A stretch of 64,000 bases of DNA from Anoplolepis gracilipes (GCF_047496725.1 NC_132970.1:218501-282500); one strand, 5' to 3'. Positions 45,686-58,605 are shown, counted from the first letter of the stretch. Translations and numbers: made by a program. The notes: generated from the letters alone by a model not told the origin.

Positions 45686-48199
45686 GCAAATATTCAATTT
45701 TTTAATTATATAATATCTATATGTATATTCCTTTTTTAATTTAGGTATAAAAATTCATGCATATTTGTAGCATTATGAAGAAAATGCAGGTAGAAAAATG
45801 CAACTTGGTATGTCACGTAGTAGGCAAACACGTGTAACATATGTATAGTCATATGCACGCACCGAAATTTAATCCGCTGCGGGTACACGATATAGCATTA
45901 GCTTAGTAATTTTTTTTATCTCCTGCTGTTTGTCGACTACATGTACATATATTGGAGACAAATTGTACATGTTGTACGTGTTTTAACGAAAATAACGCCG
46001 AGCCAGTTTAAATATCTGATTTTTATCAATATTGTCACTTGTTACGAAAATTTTCGACACCAATTATTTATATAAATTTGCAAGCTTTTGGAGAAAAAAT
46101 TAATTTATACAATTTATTCAATGTAAAATTTGCATCTCTTCAATTTTTCTCAATTTAAGTACATGTGAATTAAAGAATATCTTATATCAAATTAAGTGAT
46201 TGTGAGAATAAAAAAATACAGTGCTTATTAAAATTTTCAAAATATATGTTTAATTATATTGTTAGATTATATGTTGAATTTATATTTTAGATTGGCCTGG
46301 ACTGAACAAATTAGCAGTGCAAATTAATTACAAAATATAATTAATTTATTAAACAATAAATAATTCACTAAAATCGAATATTTGATCGATTAATTTTGTT
46401 TACAATATTGAGAAATATTTCATATTTCTGCGCGAGGAAAATGTATCTAAATTTTTAGTGTTGATCATGTAACTTTTATACTAGTTATAAATGATGTAAT
46501 TAATCTCGATTGTGATAAGCAAAAAAGGCAAAATTACCGAATCGATTGCTCAGAGAAAATATAATGTATTACTTATACAGACTTAGATTTATTGATATTT
46601 TTATTACTATTTGCTTATCACCCTCGAGATTAATTATATCATTTATATTAGTCACAAATATTTATAAATCACAAGCTAATGCAAAATGAGATTTCTTCAA
46701 CGTGGAAAAAGCGAAACGAGTATCTGTCCATTTTTTTTTTTTTTTTGGTAATGATTTGTGCATTGAATGCTACATCAAATAAAAGTTTATTACATTAAAT
46801 TAAAGATTATTACATCAAATTAAAGTTTGTAGATTGTTTCTTCAAAATAATATTTGGGATATTGGATAATCAATTATTAAAATATCCAATTTCCGTCTAC
46901 TGGTGGGTCACATTCCCTAATTTTATTTTTAATAAATGATAACGATAATCATTCTATGCTTATAACTTTTTACAAATATTGCAAAGAATCGGTTTATGTA
47001 AAAAATTAGGATAGTTTAGTTTATATAAAAAATACTAGACCTTTCGAATCCCCGAAACATCTCCGCTTATAAAATAAGTAGATGTATTATGTAATGACCC
47101 CCTTGAAATTATGTAACTTTTACACGTAACAATTTTTCATAAAATATATAATTTATAAGTTATTCAAGGTGTGCAAGTTAATACCTTATTCTACATATAT
47201 ACATATGTAGTATATATTGTCGCCTAAATTTTCCGTTTTTTCTACATGGAAGAAAACTCATTCTGTCTGAAAGGTCTTCATCGACCGTTCTGACGTCGCA
47301 AAAAAGCGAGAGGGAAAAACCGCGAGAGGCTTTTCAGAGAGCGGACGCAGCTTTGTTTCGCTCCTACCGTTCGGAAGCAAAAAAATCACAAAGAAAAAGG
47401 AGATAGATGCTTTTTCCTCTCTTCTCCGGTTTTCCACAAAGAATCTATGGAGCATCTCCTGAATGCAGATTCAATTATGCCAATTTTGTGATCTTACGGA
47501 CAGGTCTCTATCGTCAAATATAATCGTAAACTTCTCAGCCTGTAAGGATAATACGTTATGTTAATTATTGTTTTTATATTTATTATTTCTATTTTTTTAT
47601 TTTTTAACGATCTATTTACTTTATAAGAAAATCTTCTTTTAAATAAAATTCAAAATCAGAAGAAGCAAAATAAAATATTATCGACTAGCAGTTTGCATTT
47701 ATTATATTGTATATATTTCTTAGCGACATAATATACGAACATGTTTTCCGGGCTACTTGCTCGATGTCAGAATGAAAGGTTTCATTCTACCAGGAAATAT
47801 ACGTTTTATGCATCTCTAAACCACGTAGTAGATCTTAAAAAAGACGTGACGACACGGAAGGAACTGATACTGAAAATCATAATGTTTTTTCTCAAGACTA
47901 AATCTTGCGTGATACACTAGATCTTAAGAACTTTTGTGAACACTTTCATACTTATACTTAAAGCGGAGAAGGGACATTGATAATAAACTTCGAGCTATTT
48001 GACTTAACTGTTTAGAGTTTACTTGCGTGTAAGAGATAGCACGAGAGAGAGAGAGAAGATCTTTGAAAAAGAAGAGCATAAGGTACAAATAGTTTCTTCA
48101 TTGATTTGTTCTTGATTGATTAATTGATTAATATATCTGTAAAGTTTAAAGAAATTGAAAATCTTTTTTCTTTGGTGTATGTAGTATAATATTTTTTCT
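45686..48199. other. Spacer with one mixed block at 47,230-47,520
   Basis: Mostly AT-rich. 47,230-47,520 is GC-richer with a 65-codon minus-strand frame (47,258-47,455) I do not recognise. 46,730-46,746 is a poly-T run. No gene is called. Confidence 0.4.
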
Positions 48200-48410
48200 G
48201 TCAATATAATATATAATTAATATATAATAAATATTATATTATATTATATTATATTAAATATAATTAAATATACATTATATTATATAAAAAATTTTTCTGT
48301 TAATATAATATATAATTGAATAACAAAAAATAATTATGCATATAATATATAATATATAATTTATATTATATGTAATATAAAATATTTTTAATAATATTTT
48401 CTTCTGGTTA
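48200..48410. repeat. AT-only low-complexity tract
   Basis: Irregular TATAA/ATATT repeats, including a TATAT pentamer run near 48,232-48,256. Confidence 0.85.
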
Positions 48411-50324
48411 TTTTTAAAAAAGCTGTGTTGATATCTCTCAAGACAAAAATACAGACTCGCAAAGTTGAATAGTTTGGGTATCTCTTTAGAATAGCGTTTT
48501 CTTTAAAATAAGTAAGTCTTTTTAAAATAACGTTATCTTAGAGATAACTTTTTAGAAAAGTATCCTTAAAAGTATATGCTAAAGTCCAAAGTTACATAAC
48601 TTTAAAATTTTATTTGTCTCCTTCTTATTTTGTATATGTAAACAGATAGACGTGTGTCGCAGGCAATTTTCTAAATTTGCGTTTTGAACTTCCATCAATC
48701 ATCGATTTCGAACCGCGTTGACACGTTGACACTGAAGTGGCGATTTTTTTCAGGGTGTTGGTCTATCTTTTCTTGGCCCATCAATCACGATTTCGCGATT
48801 AATACCGGTAGTGAGACAGCGGTTTCAGCTATTGAACTGTTTCTTCCGACCGAGGAAGAATACGTTACTATCATCACTGAATCTTAAATCCCACCGCTAT
48901 TGTTTTCGTATTATCATCGAATTGAGTTGCGCGCGGAATTCTATTGTCGAATTCAAAGGAATTCTCGAGAAGATGTCACGTACTGTCAATTTATTTTCTT
49001 TATATAAAGATGCTTACTAGAATAGAATATAATAAATCAAAAAATACATAAATCAGCATTTTAGAACATCAAGTATATGCATTTTAAAACTTGAAACTTA
49101 AAATTTTTCACAATATTATTAAAATTAAATTTGCAAATTATGATGTGCTCTACAGGTGTCTAAAATGTTTCATGTGTTGATCAATTTACACATAGACGTA
49201 CAAAAAAATACACACAAATTAGATTACGGTTACGGACAAGTATAAAAAAATTCTCATAAAAATCATTGCGATGAATGTGTAAACATTGCAACGCACATGT
49301 TTATTTTTCCCTCAATTCACCAACAACATACTCGCCAGGCAAAACGTTACGTGTCCGCATACATTATACGCGGGGACCAAGCTCTTCTTGGCTTATATAA
49401 ATTATTCAAGATTCTCTTCCTGACACCTCGCGGCGAACTAAAATTGCGTTATTCGTCGTTGGGCAAAGTTTAGTCGGACAGATAAAAAAAGTTATTCGCA
49501 TAGACGTTTGGAACTGACAGATTCTCAAGAGACCCTTGGCGAGAAGCCGATGTAGTGCGAGAGTTCAAAAGTATGAAAAAAAAATGACAGCTAAAATTTA
49601 TTTTTATTACTACAAGCAACTTTGTAATCTCTAATTTTTTGTTTATGATTTTAACGATCTAAATGTTGATTCTTTGCGATGTGGTGTGAAATGTGCGTTT
49701 GTTCTTACACGACTCGACACTCGTGTCAAAATAAAAAAAGCCTAAAATCGCATTTTTCGTCTTCGTGTCACCACTGTTGAAGCGCGAGCACGATATCAGT
49801 TGTACGGTAAACGACTCTCAATTTATATTTTCAGAGCTCCGGTGGCAAGAGAGATTCTCGCGATGAAGAACCTTTTTGTCATCCCGTAAACCCGGCCCGT
49901 CAGTCGGCTGTGACAAATATTTCTCCCATGTAGGAGACGGAGAGACGGCATCCCCGATAAATTGCTTATACAGGGTGAAATTCCGCAGCGCCTCGCGTCA
50001 AGGAGGGAAGATTTACGGGCGAGCGTAGTTATCGGGATGTGAAGTGTACCGGAAGTGCATCATATGCGCCGGGACAAATCATCTCTCTTATCGCGGGTCA
50101 CCCCTCACTTTGAGCCCACGTGTCATTGGAAGGCGTGCGTTATGAATTATTTACTTTATATCCGTACTTTTTTCCGTGCCACGTTTCAAATAGTTTACAT
50201 TAATTTTGCGATAAGAAATGAACATGTCGCATTCTGAAATTTCGTCTCGCGTGTTCAATTATTAGTTCCGTAGTATTTCGATTTATTATTGCGCCGAATG
50301 CTATCGAGCTATCATTCGAATATA
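48411..50324. other. Spacer with candidate exon-like segments
   Basis: 48,650-48,980 and 49,770-50,130 are blocks of ordinary composition. Two open segments behind acceptor-like sites (48,754-48,887 and 49,835-49,933) are discussed as findings but are too weak to call genes. Confidence 0.35.
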
Positions 50325-51274
50325 TAATAAAAGTATAAAAACCCTGAAAAATCTCGAAAAATATAAGTTTTACAGAAAAATGTTTCGGACAAAAGTTGTA
50401 TGGTTTCGAGAGGGACATAAGATGGTGTCATTGATTTCACCTTGAATAATTGCTTGAAAATAAGATTAATGGGATGTGGATAAACAACATTCGTTATACA
50501 GATGACACGGTACTAATTGCTGATAACATGAATGATTTACAACAACTCCTGTGCAAGATGGACGAGCAGAGCAAGAATATGGGTCTCAACATTAACATCA
50601 ATAAAATAAAGTTTATAATCATTATCCAAGAACCAGACACCTTTAAAGAACATCACCTTAGAATTAGAGAATGAATTGATAGAGCGTGTAAATGAGTTTA
50701 AATACCTCGAAACATGGCTCAGCGAAGATTGCTTATCGGACAAGGAAATAAAACATCAAATACAGATGGTTCGAGGAGCGAAATTTAGGAAAGTCTTTAC
50801 TAACACGGAATTTGATATAAACCTTAAACTTAGATTCATCAAATGTTATGTACAGTCTGTGCTGCTATACGGCATGGAAGGATCCATCCTTCAATGTCCA
50901 CATTGAAGATATCTACAATGAACGAAATAGAGGTCTTCGAGATGGGGATCTACAGCAGGATCCCATGGACAGCAAGTGTAGCTAATGAAGAGGTGCTGAG
51001 ACGAATAGGCAGAAATCGAGAGTTGTTAGATATAATAAAGAGAAGGAAAATTTGGGACGTATTTGGAACACGTCATGCGGAACGCAAATTACTAACTGCT
51101 GCAGCTAATTGTAGAAGGAAAGATTGTGAAGGTAGGAGAGGATTAGGATGTAAGAAAATGTCGTGGCTCCGCAATGTAAGATATTGGACTGAAATAATTT
51201 GTTGGTAAAACTTTTTCTGTAAAACTTATATTTTTCGAAATTTTTCAAGGTTTCCATACTTTTTCCTCATCCTG
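50325..51274. mobile_element. Family A MITE, copy 3, with its interior replaced by LINE sequence
   Basis: The left end is degenerate but shows AAAGTATAAAAACCCTGAAA and the family A subterminal run to about 50,456 (including GACAAAAGTTGTATGGTTTC). The right end (about 51,206-51,274) has TTTCTGTAAAACTTATATTT through CCTCATCCTG, in family orientation. Between them the usual family interior is absent and a LINE reverse-transcriptase fragment of about 740 bp lies there. Confidence 0.8.
50465..51205 (+). pseudogene. LINE (RTE-like) reverse-transcriptase fragment
   Basis: A non-LTR retrotransposon fragment read in three frames (about 50,450-50,674, 50,676-50,906 and 50,843-51,205), so it has at least two frameshifts. 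Piece 1 holds NNIRYTDDTVLIADN; YTDD stands in the catalytic position where YADD is usual, followed by DEQSKNMGLNININKIKF. Piece 2 holds ERVNEFKYLETWLSEDCLSD and FIKCYVQSVLLYGMEG. Piece 3 holds FEMGIYSRIPWTASVANEEV and LDIIKRRKIWDVFG, the post-RT segment seen in RTE/BovB-type elements. It starts just before the YxDD block and stops before any 3' UTR or tail, so it is truncated at both ends. It is not functional. Confidence 0.88.
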
Positions 51275-51520
51275 TGTACTTTGAAGATTTTTTTTTTCTT
51301 AACAATATATTAATGAAAAACTTTTTTTTATTTGTAAATTTTTAATCTTTATCATTAAATTAACTTGATAATAATTTGCACAAGATAACGGCAATTTCCA
51401 CCGAGTTGATAATTAAGACGTTTTTGCTTTATCTTTCCTCACAATCAGATCTGTCAACACGAACAACATCGTGTGCATGATATGATAACTATCATTGGCA
51501 TTACTATGCAATTAAATACT
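51275..51520. other. Spacer
   Basis: AT-rich, no gene seen. Confidence 0.5.
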
Positions 51521-52100
51521 CCACGGTCGGGTAATTCGCCGCAATGTCAGCTTTTTCGAACAAAGAGAGAATGGGCACACCCCTTTTAGACTCACCACCA
51601 ATTTTAGTCGCATTGTTCTGAGTCAGGTGCAACGGTATGTGGGTACACACCACGAGAACTAGAGAGGAAAGAGAGAGAAACGAGGGCGAGTAAAGGGTGG
51701 AAGGTTAAAGTATGTCGCGTGGGAATGCGACGTGCGTATGCGTGCGCGCGCGCGCGTGTGTGCGTGTGCATATGTGCATGGTCACTTTACGTCACGGAAA
51801 ACGGCGGATCGCGTACACGTGTCGTCGCTACTCCGCCCTGCGTATGCAAACTACTCACCCTGGCTAATGTATATACGTAACACACGGCTACCCGGGGGTT
51901 ACTCTAACAATGGCGTCTTATTATGAGACGAATTACATCTCATAATCGCGGTAATTTCCCCTCTCGCTCGCCCACCCGCTTAATCCCTTACGGGTTGCTA
52001 CGAAACCGCCCGCGGCATCGCTGTTAAACTCGGGCGTGTACCGGTTTTGTAATTCGATCTATTGCACTCGAAGATCGGGAAATAGGACATTTCCATCCTT
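51521..52100. promoter_or_regulatory. GC-rich, CpG-rich island
   Basis: About 580 bp far richer in G+C and CpG than the surroundings. It contains GGGCACACCCCTTTT (GC-box or KLF-like), TTTACGTCACGG (CRE-like), AAGGTTAAAG and TAATCCCTTA (K50 homeodomain-like), plus a 51 bp alternating purine/pyrimidine tract. A promoter or enhancer is the simplest reading. A 64-codon frame (51,732-51,926) crosses the tract and is unrecognised. Confidence 0.35.
51730..51780. other. Z-DNA-prone alternating tract
   Basis: Fifty-one consecutive bases alternate purine and pyrimidine without a break, with a GC-alternating core at about 51,744-51,756 flanked by TG/CA. This is the classical Z-DNA-forming pattern. Structure in vivo is not shown. 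Confidence 0.8.
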
Positions 52101-54376
52101 GTTTAATTTGCCCGGTTGTTAAATGTCCGATTTTTTGTGTTGAATTTACACGATACATGGCAGCCAAAGGAAATTAACAAGAGCTAGCATATTACAGTCT
52201 TATGCAGAAGTTCATTGAGTGTCATCGTGTAACGTATTTGCAATTTTCGTTCAAAGCTATGTCCGCAAAGCTATGTTCGATTGAATAGAGAAAATGAAAT
52301 TTCCGCAATACAAAACACATAAAAGGACGAAATATCGTTTAAAGTATAACAGCACCTAGAACCCCTAGAAAATAAGAGTCTGGACAATGTTCTAATTGAA
52401 AAAAAAAAATGGCATGGGTGAATATAGAAGTGTACTAAATTGCATCGTACATTCGTTTCTGTGCGTTGATCAAAATTGCTTTGCATTTATCATTTTTTTT
52501 TAAATTTTGTTATTATTATTATTAATATAATTAATATATTCTGAAAAAGGCTATAGCCGGATAAGCATACCAAAAGTGCCCCCAACGAGTTTTCAAATAA
52601 CATTTGGCCTGTCATGTCCTCACTGTAAAAAAATTTTTTCTTAAAATTTCAGCTCCCTAACTCTATTATTTTCTGAGTTATCGAGAAAAACGTTATTTTC
52701 AGTTTTTATTTTTCTTTTCTGCGAATATTTGAGATGATCCCATATCGATTTTTTTTTCTGAACATTTATCAACAAAAGACACAAAAGAAATATTTTTTCA
52801 TTAATCTCAAATAAAAACTCCATTTTTAAAAAAAGATTGAAATTAAGAAATGACTTTTTTCGTCGTTCATCATAAGGCATCTTCTTTTCTGGAGAACAAA
52901 AAGCTCTCGGACGTTACTGTATCATTTATCATGTGACAAATTTCAACATGGATATATGGAATATCGATCGATAAACGGGCGAAAATGACTATCCGTGTTA
53001 TATATTGCCTTGATGCTGTTACTGTCGCCAGACGAAAATTTCGTTAATCATCAATAAAATAGCTTACGTTATGTGAATCGATTTCCAGAAATTTATACGA
53101 GATGTGAAAAACCTTTTAAAATCATAGTCTTGTTTCCCACGCATCAGAGAAATAATTACGTGCCATCTAATTAGAGGTGGCTTCGTCATCTCGACATTTT
53201 TCGGTTGATTTATCGAATTCGATGTTATGAACTTTTTTGCTCATACAAATTCTGTCGCGGCAAGTTTCCGCGAGTTTTCCTTTCGCATTCGGACAAACAG
53301 ATATCGCAAATTCAATTTACGAGGGCTATCAGTATCATTGAATTGAAAACTATCGGAAGAGAGAACGTGACGGTAATGATGTTTGCCAATGCAAAGTTTT
53401 CTTTGCGTAAAAATATTTGTGGCTTGTGTTCCAGTGAGCTTGCGATCTATGAACGCAGTCGTTTTATACATTTTATTATAAGATATTTTTAGAAAATATG
53501 TAAGATATATAAAAAATATTTCTATAATAATATAATAATATATATATATATATATAATATATGTAATATAATATTGCTAGAAAACACATCAGGTCTATTT
53601 ATTTCTCTGCTCTCCATATTGAACATAATAATTCTGGGAGTGTTGATTTTCTTTACATGCTTTTTCATAAATCCATAGGATTTTGAAACGTTGGCAGAAA
53701 TTCTAAAATTCTTTTAATTTTTTTTACTTTTGGATCTCAAATGTGTTCTCAAGTCTTCCGTCTAATGTTTTAATGATTCTAAATGTGTACACTATCGTCG
53801 AAATTCTCTCTCAAAGACGCTCTCTCAAGATCACTTTAAACGATTTGTATTTCGCAATCAGTGTCTCGCGACTTGTATAAGACGGCAAGTACGGCATCGC
53901 AAGCACCTCTTAGGAACCGCCACAATAGCATGGTACTAAACAGATACTAAGTTGTATTACGCGCGACACAATAACCGGGAGACACACTTTTGGTTCCCTT
54001 GAATAACTGTTCTCCACCCCAAATGCGAATGCACGAATGCACTCGCCCGGACGTGCCGAGGAATGAGTCTCGTTCTCCGCTCGTGCGGAAAATACGATCG
54101 GCACGATGAGAGGAGAATATCTCGGATATCTAGCGACAAGAGAAATAGCGAGTCGTAAATTCCCGAGAGGAAGCAAGTTCCCGAAATTCTCGCTTTTAAG
54201 ATATATATATATAGTAATAGTCGTCCCTTAATCGGAAGAATAAACTCTATGCCTCGCGTAAAAAGCAAGTAAATCCGATTGAAGCTTTTGAAGATATACG
54301 AAGGAAAGCGTAACTGTAAAGTAATAAGATCACGCGTTTTAGGAGGAAAAATTTATTGTTCCGTATAGAATTTATA
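52101..54376. other. Spacer with mixed-composition islands
   Basis: 52,900-53,470 and 53,790-54,170 are of ordinary composition with several overlapping open frames on both strands (85-103 codons), none recognisable. A GGCTATAGCC hairpin follows CTGAAAA at 52,541-52,558. AT tracts occur at 53,500-53,575. No gene is called. Confidence 0.35.
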
Positions 54377-54610
54377 CAGGGTGTCCGGTAACTAGCAAAC
54401 CAACGCTCGTGAGTGGGTAGAGCGCAATAAATTGAACAGAAAAATCCTCTATTTTGCGATTTCTGCAATAATTATTAAAATATTAATTAAAAATGCTCGG
54501 GGAATTAGCTAGCAGACGCTTTATGCGATTAGACCATGAGCCATACGCTCTAAGCGTATCAGCGGCGAGCGTAATATTTTAATAATTATTGCGAAAATCA
54601 CACTTGCATT
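54377..54610. mobile_element. Element end CAGGGTGTCCGGTAAC with internal hairpins
   Basis: Starts CAGGGTGTCCGGTAACTAGC after TA (54,375-54,376). Internal arms at 54,458-54,485 and 54,572-54,599 are near-perfect complements (CAATAATTATTAAAATATTA), and a perfect hairpin ATACGCTCTAAGCGTAT lies at 54,543-54,559. No matching right terminus was found, so the 3' limit is a guess. Confidence 0.5.
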
Positions 54611-54998
54611 CACAGTTACAAAGCATCTGCGCGACACGACTGTGCAAAGCCGCTTATGTTTATGGATATATCGGTGAGACCGTTGCTGTTGCTTGTCGAC
54701 TGGATATCGTTAGGTTGACGTTGATTTCGTCTTTCCGCTCGATTTACCATTGAACGATCTATCGGGCTTTAAGAGAATTGCCGTAATAGAACGCAACCCT
54801 CTGCTTCTTCTTTCCCCCTGTCAGCCTCTTTTTTTTTCACGAAAAGGATCGTCGAAGGCTGTTCATTGTCGTTATCACTTGACGTTTACCTCTTTTAAGA
54901 TATCGTCTTTAATACGCATTGAATGAGACTTACTTTATGTTTAATACCGCAAAGAATAATATATTGGATAGATGGAATGTAAAATAGAATGACATATA
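54611..54998. other. Spacer
   Basis: Mixed composition, no gene seen. Confidence 0.45.
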
Positions 54999-55328
54999 CA
55001 GGGTGAGGAAAAAGTATATGGAAATCCTGAAAAATCTTGAAAAATATAAGTTTTAGAGAAAAAAAATCTAAGACAAGATCGAGGAAGAATACGGCCATCT
55101 AAGAGAAGATTTATTCATTTTTTTCATTTATTTTATATTTTATATTAAAAAGTATCAATCAAAAATAGGGTATTTCGTTTAAGAAATTGAAGGTGACCTT
55201 CATGTGATCTTCAAGCAACTATTTAAGGTCAAATCGAATCGTCTTATGTCCCTCTCTAAACCATACAACTTTTGTTTGAAATATTTTTTTGAGATTTTTC
55301 AAGATTTCCATACTATTTTCTCACCCTG
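54999..55328. mobile_element. Family A MITE, copy 4
   Basis: A 330 bp element; its left end CAGGGTGAGGAAAAAGTATA follows TA, and its right end closes with CTCACCCTG followed by TT. It is internally shorter than copies 1 and 2. No coding capacity. Confidence 0.85.
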
Positions 55329-57205
55329 TTCATATGTAAAATAGATAGCGATCGATAATATTATGGCTGATAAAATAAAATTGGACGGCACACAAAAATG
55401 ATTTCTAATTTATAAAAATTTTATTTAGAAAAAATGTAAGTTTTATAACAATTTTTCTTTTCATGCTAAAAATATATATTATAGTTACAGTTTATTTCAA
55501 CAAATATACATTTTCCGCGCGCTACATATTTCTGAAAAAGGCAATTTGTATGCAAGATAATAATTTTATTGGTGTGCATTTAATTCAAATGCACGTTATA
55601 CAATTTTGTAAGCTCATTGTTAAACCTTGTTGCTGCTAGGAATTTACAACACGGTGAAATAATATCTAATATTTTAGAATGTGCCTTGCCTTTCTGTGTA
55701 ACTTGCTAAAAAAAAGTAATAACAGCATATAAATATTAACATTAAAATTAAATAACTGTGAGATATTTCCACTCTTTGAATTAAAAATTTAAATATTATA
55801 AATTATAGAAACACATAATTGTACGTATATTTGCATTTTCTTTCAAAAAAATTGATGGAAACTATTTGTTTAAATACGTGAGGATATTCTGATCCAGTCC
55901 GATCGATTAGAAAGTTTCAAAATTTCATGTAAATCCGAGGACTGTAATTCGCAGTATTGCAATGTGAATACGTTTTGCAGAAGGAAATATCGAATCTGCA
56001 CCAGTGAATTGTGATTTTTAAGCGAACATTTAACTTTCAAGGGTTATTATGACAGGATTTTAGCGAATTTTATGCATAACAGTATACTGCCGGAAGCAAG
56101 AATGACCATGACGGAAGCGTTTATTTATAGAATCCACAGAAGGGTTTATTTGTTAAAATTCCACTTTCAGTTCACGTTTCTTGTATATACAGTATTCTAT
56201 AGAAATTATCAGAAATCCGACCCGTGCCACAACGTATCATGGGCGTATTCTTTTATACGACGTATCTTTTTACACGACAAAATGTGTGATACCGCACTGA
56301 AAAGTATTGACAATGAGATGTACTATATCTCGTTTTTTATATCTGCATTTTTATGACATGGTCGACATTGATCGTGAAAAAGGACGGAGTCTTTGATGTA
56401 CTAATTTCGCGCCTGCCGAACTTTGTTTCACCGCTGAAATGTATTTATGGATCGATCTATCAAGATCTATCGATAACGGTAATAAGCATTTCAAGACTTT
56501 TACGGATCTAATCAGTCTTCATCTCGATATTTAATTTAAGTTTTTTTCACATCGATCATTGACCGCAGGCAATTATTACAATTTTTATAAAAAGATGTGT
56601 TTTGTTTAGCCTTGTTCAATAATATAGTCAAAATTAAATAATCAAAAATATATGTAGAACACATAATATATTATCAGGTTGTATTAGAACCACATTAAAT
56701 ATATCGATCAAATGAAATCAGAAAAAATTATTATGATGAAAAATTTTTTAAATATCTTCACTTAGTTCATAATTTGAAAAAAATATTTTTCTTTTTCGCA
56801 GCTTTTTTACGGTATTCCACTTATTATTGCTTTCTGATATATTCGCCGCACGAGAAGTTTATAAACTAAAATTATATTGCTACCTAGTTAGCAGCAACTC
56901 ATAAAATTAAAATATTCGACAAAATACAAAATTTAGGATAGAAAAAGAATTTTTCATTTAATAATTATCCTAATTAATATTTTTATATCAATTCTTTCTG
57001 TAATAATAAATACTATTTTTCGTCAACTATGAAATTTTAAAGATATTCACGATATAAATAATGCTTATTATCAGACATTCTATACATTCTATATATTTTT
57101 CTTGACGTTCTATATATTTATCTATCGAATGTAACCTACTTTTACTATAGTTATATAAACGGTATTACATAATTCTGACCCCGTGAGTGAAAATAAAACT
57201 ATTTT

Positions 57206-57208
<3 letters not shown>
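55329..57208. other. Spacer with a mixed block at 55,860-56,560
   Basis: No gene is called. A 94-codon plus-strand frame (56,072-56,356) in a block of ordinary composition has no recognisable domain. The rest is AT-rich. Confidence 0.4.

Positions 57209-57258
<50 letters not shown>
57209..57258. repeat. (TA)n microsatellite
   Basis: About 25 AT/TA units. Confidence 0.95.
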
Positions 57259-57261
<3 letters not shown>

Positions 57262-58527
57262 AAAAAGTTCAATATTTATATCTATGAAAACAATAAAAAC
57301 AAAATTTGTTTTCTCTCATAAAACTAGAAATACACTTATTAGCTTCAAAAATAAATTTATTTTTAATTTCTGCATCTTTTATTCTTCCGGTTATTTGAAC
57401 AGGAAGAAACAGGAATTTAGTAAAATGTATTTAATTAATAAAATAGCATCGTAACAAATTACGCATAGGTATACTTTGTAAAATATTGATAACTAGATGA
57501 TAAAACGATAGCATGGAATAATATCGATGTACTTTAGACATATATATCTACATTACAAGCCATTTTATTCTTCTATAATAATGATTATGAGCTTATGTAA
57601 AGTCTCGCTAATGAAAGCAAATAATATTATATGTTACTATTTGTCCCCGAGTCTGCGTGTCACACAAACTCGATAGGTTGAGGCTCATTTAAAGGGGGTA
57701 TTTAAATACTTATCGCATAAAGAGACGAACCGTATACCTTCGTTAAATGTTTCTGCTCGTGTGCAATGCCGACCGACATACTCGATCTGCAACGTGTTTG
57801 GAGGCTTACATTAAATAGACGCAGATGCGATCGTGTCAAATCGAAGAATCTAAAAATCTTTTGTCTGTCTTCTCCGTACAAGGTATGTGAGTGATATATA
57901 TTATTTCTGCACCTCTGCAAAAAGATAGAGATTAAGTTTTTGTTCATACTCTTTTTATTCAATTTCTTCTGAAAAGCTGTAATTTAAAAAAAAAATTTTT
58001 TTTCATATATTTTTTCTTGGATTATACATGATTAACTTATAAAATTTGTAGAACGAATCGTGTGGTATATTTTTTGAAATACGAATTGTTATTTCGAAAT
58101 GCAAGACAACTGAAATGTTTCTCGTTCGTTTTTATAACTAACGAGCCCAGTATTTTGAAAATACATGTAAGATAACTGAAGTGTTTGTTTCCATATCCGA
58201 CGAAAGAATGTTTAAAAAAAATGGAAAGTGGAGCGAAAAAACGTAGGAATTTTAGATATACAGAGACGGGAGTCAGCTGTGAAAAGAATGACATGTCAGA
58301 TCAGTAGACAGAGAGTTTTAAATTTGAATACAACAAGAAAGAAGAGATAGACAGTAGTTATTTTTTTCGTTATTTTTAAGGATATTAAATTACAATAGAA
58401 TTTGTATAGCGATAAAAAAAACTTTATACTTGCATAACGCGATAAACTATGATATAAATAATACAATATAAATATATAACCAATAAATAAATGAAATTTA
58501 GATAGCTTTTATACACCGTTGGTATAA
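57259..58527. other. Spacer
   Basis: Mostly AT-rich. 57,640-57,900 is of ordinary composition and contains an open segment ending at a strong donor-like site, described as a finding. Confidence 0.4.
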
Positions 58528-58605
58528 ATATATAATATAATATAATATAATATAATATAATATAATATAAATAATATAATATAATATAAATAATATATAT
58601 AATAT
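58528..58605. repeat. (TAATA)n pentanucleotide microsatellite
   Basis: About twelve TAATA units with two TAAATAA interruptions. Confidence 0.9.

Noticed and set aside
47035..47070. B-box-like TTCGAATCCCC suggesting a tRNA
   Set aside because: No A box, no acceptor or anticodon stem can be folded around it.
48232..48256. TATAT tract as a promoter TATA region
   Set aside because: It is part of a 200 bp AT-only low-complexity tract with no other promoter feature.
52541..52566. CTGAAAA plus GGCTATAGCC hairpin as a fifth hammerhead core
   Set aside because: The sequence after the stem (GGATAAGC) lacks GAAAC and no inverted arms surround it, so it is not counted.
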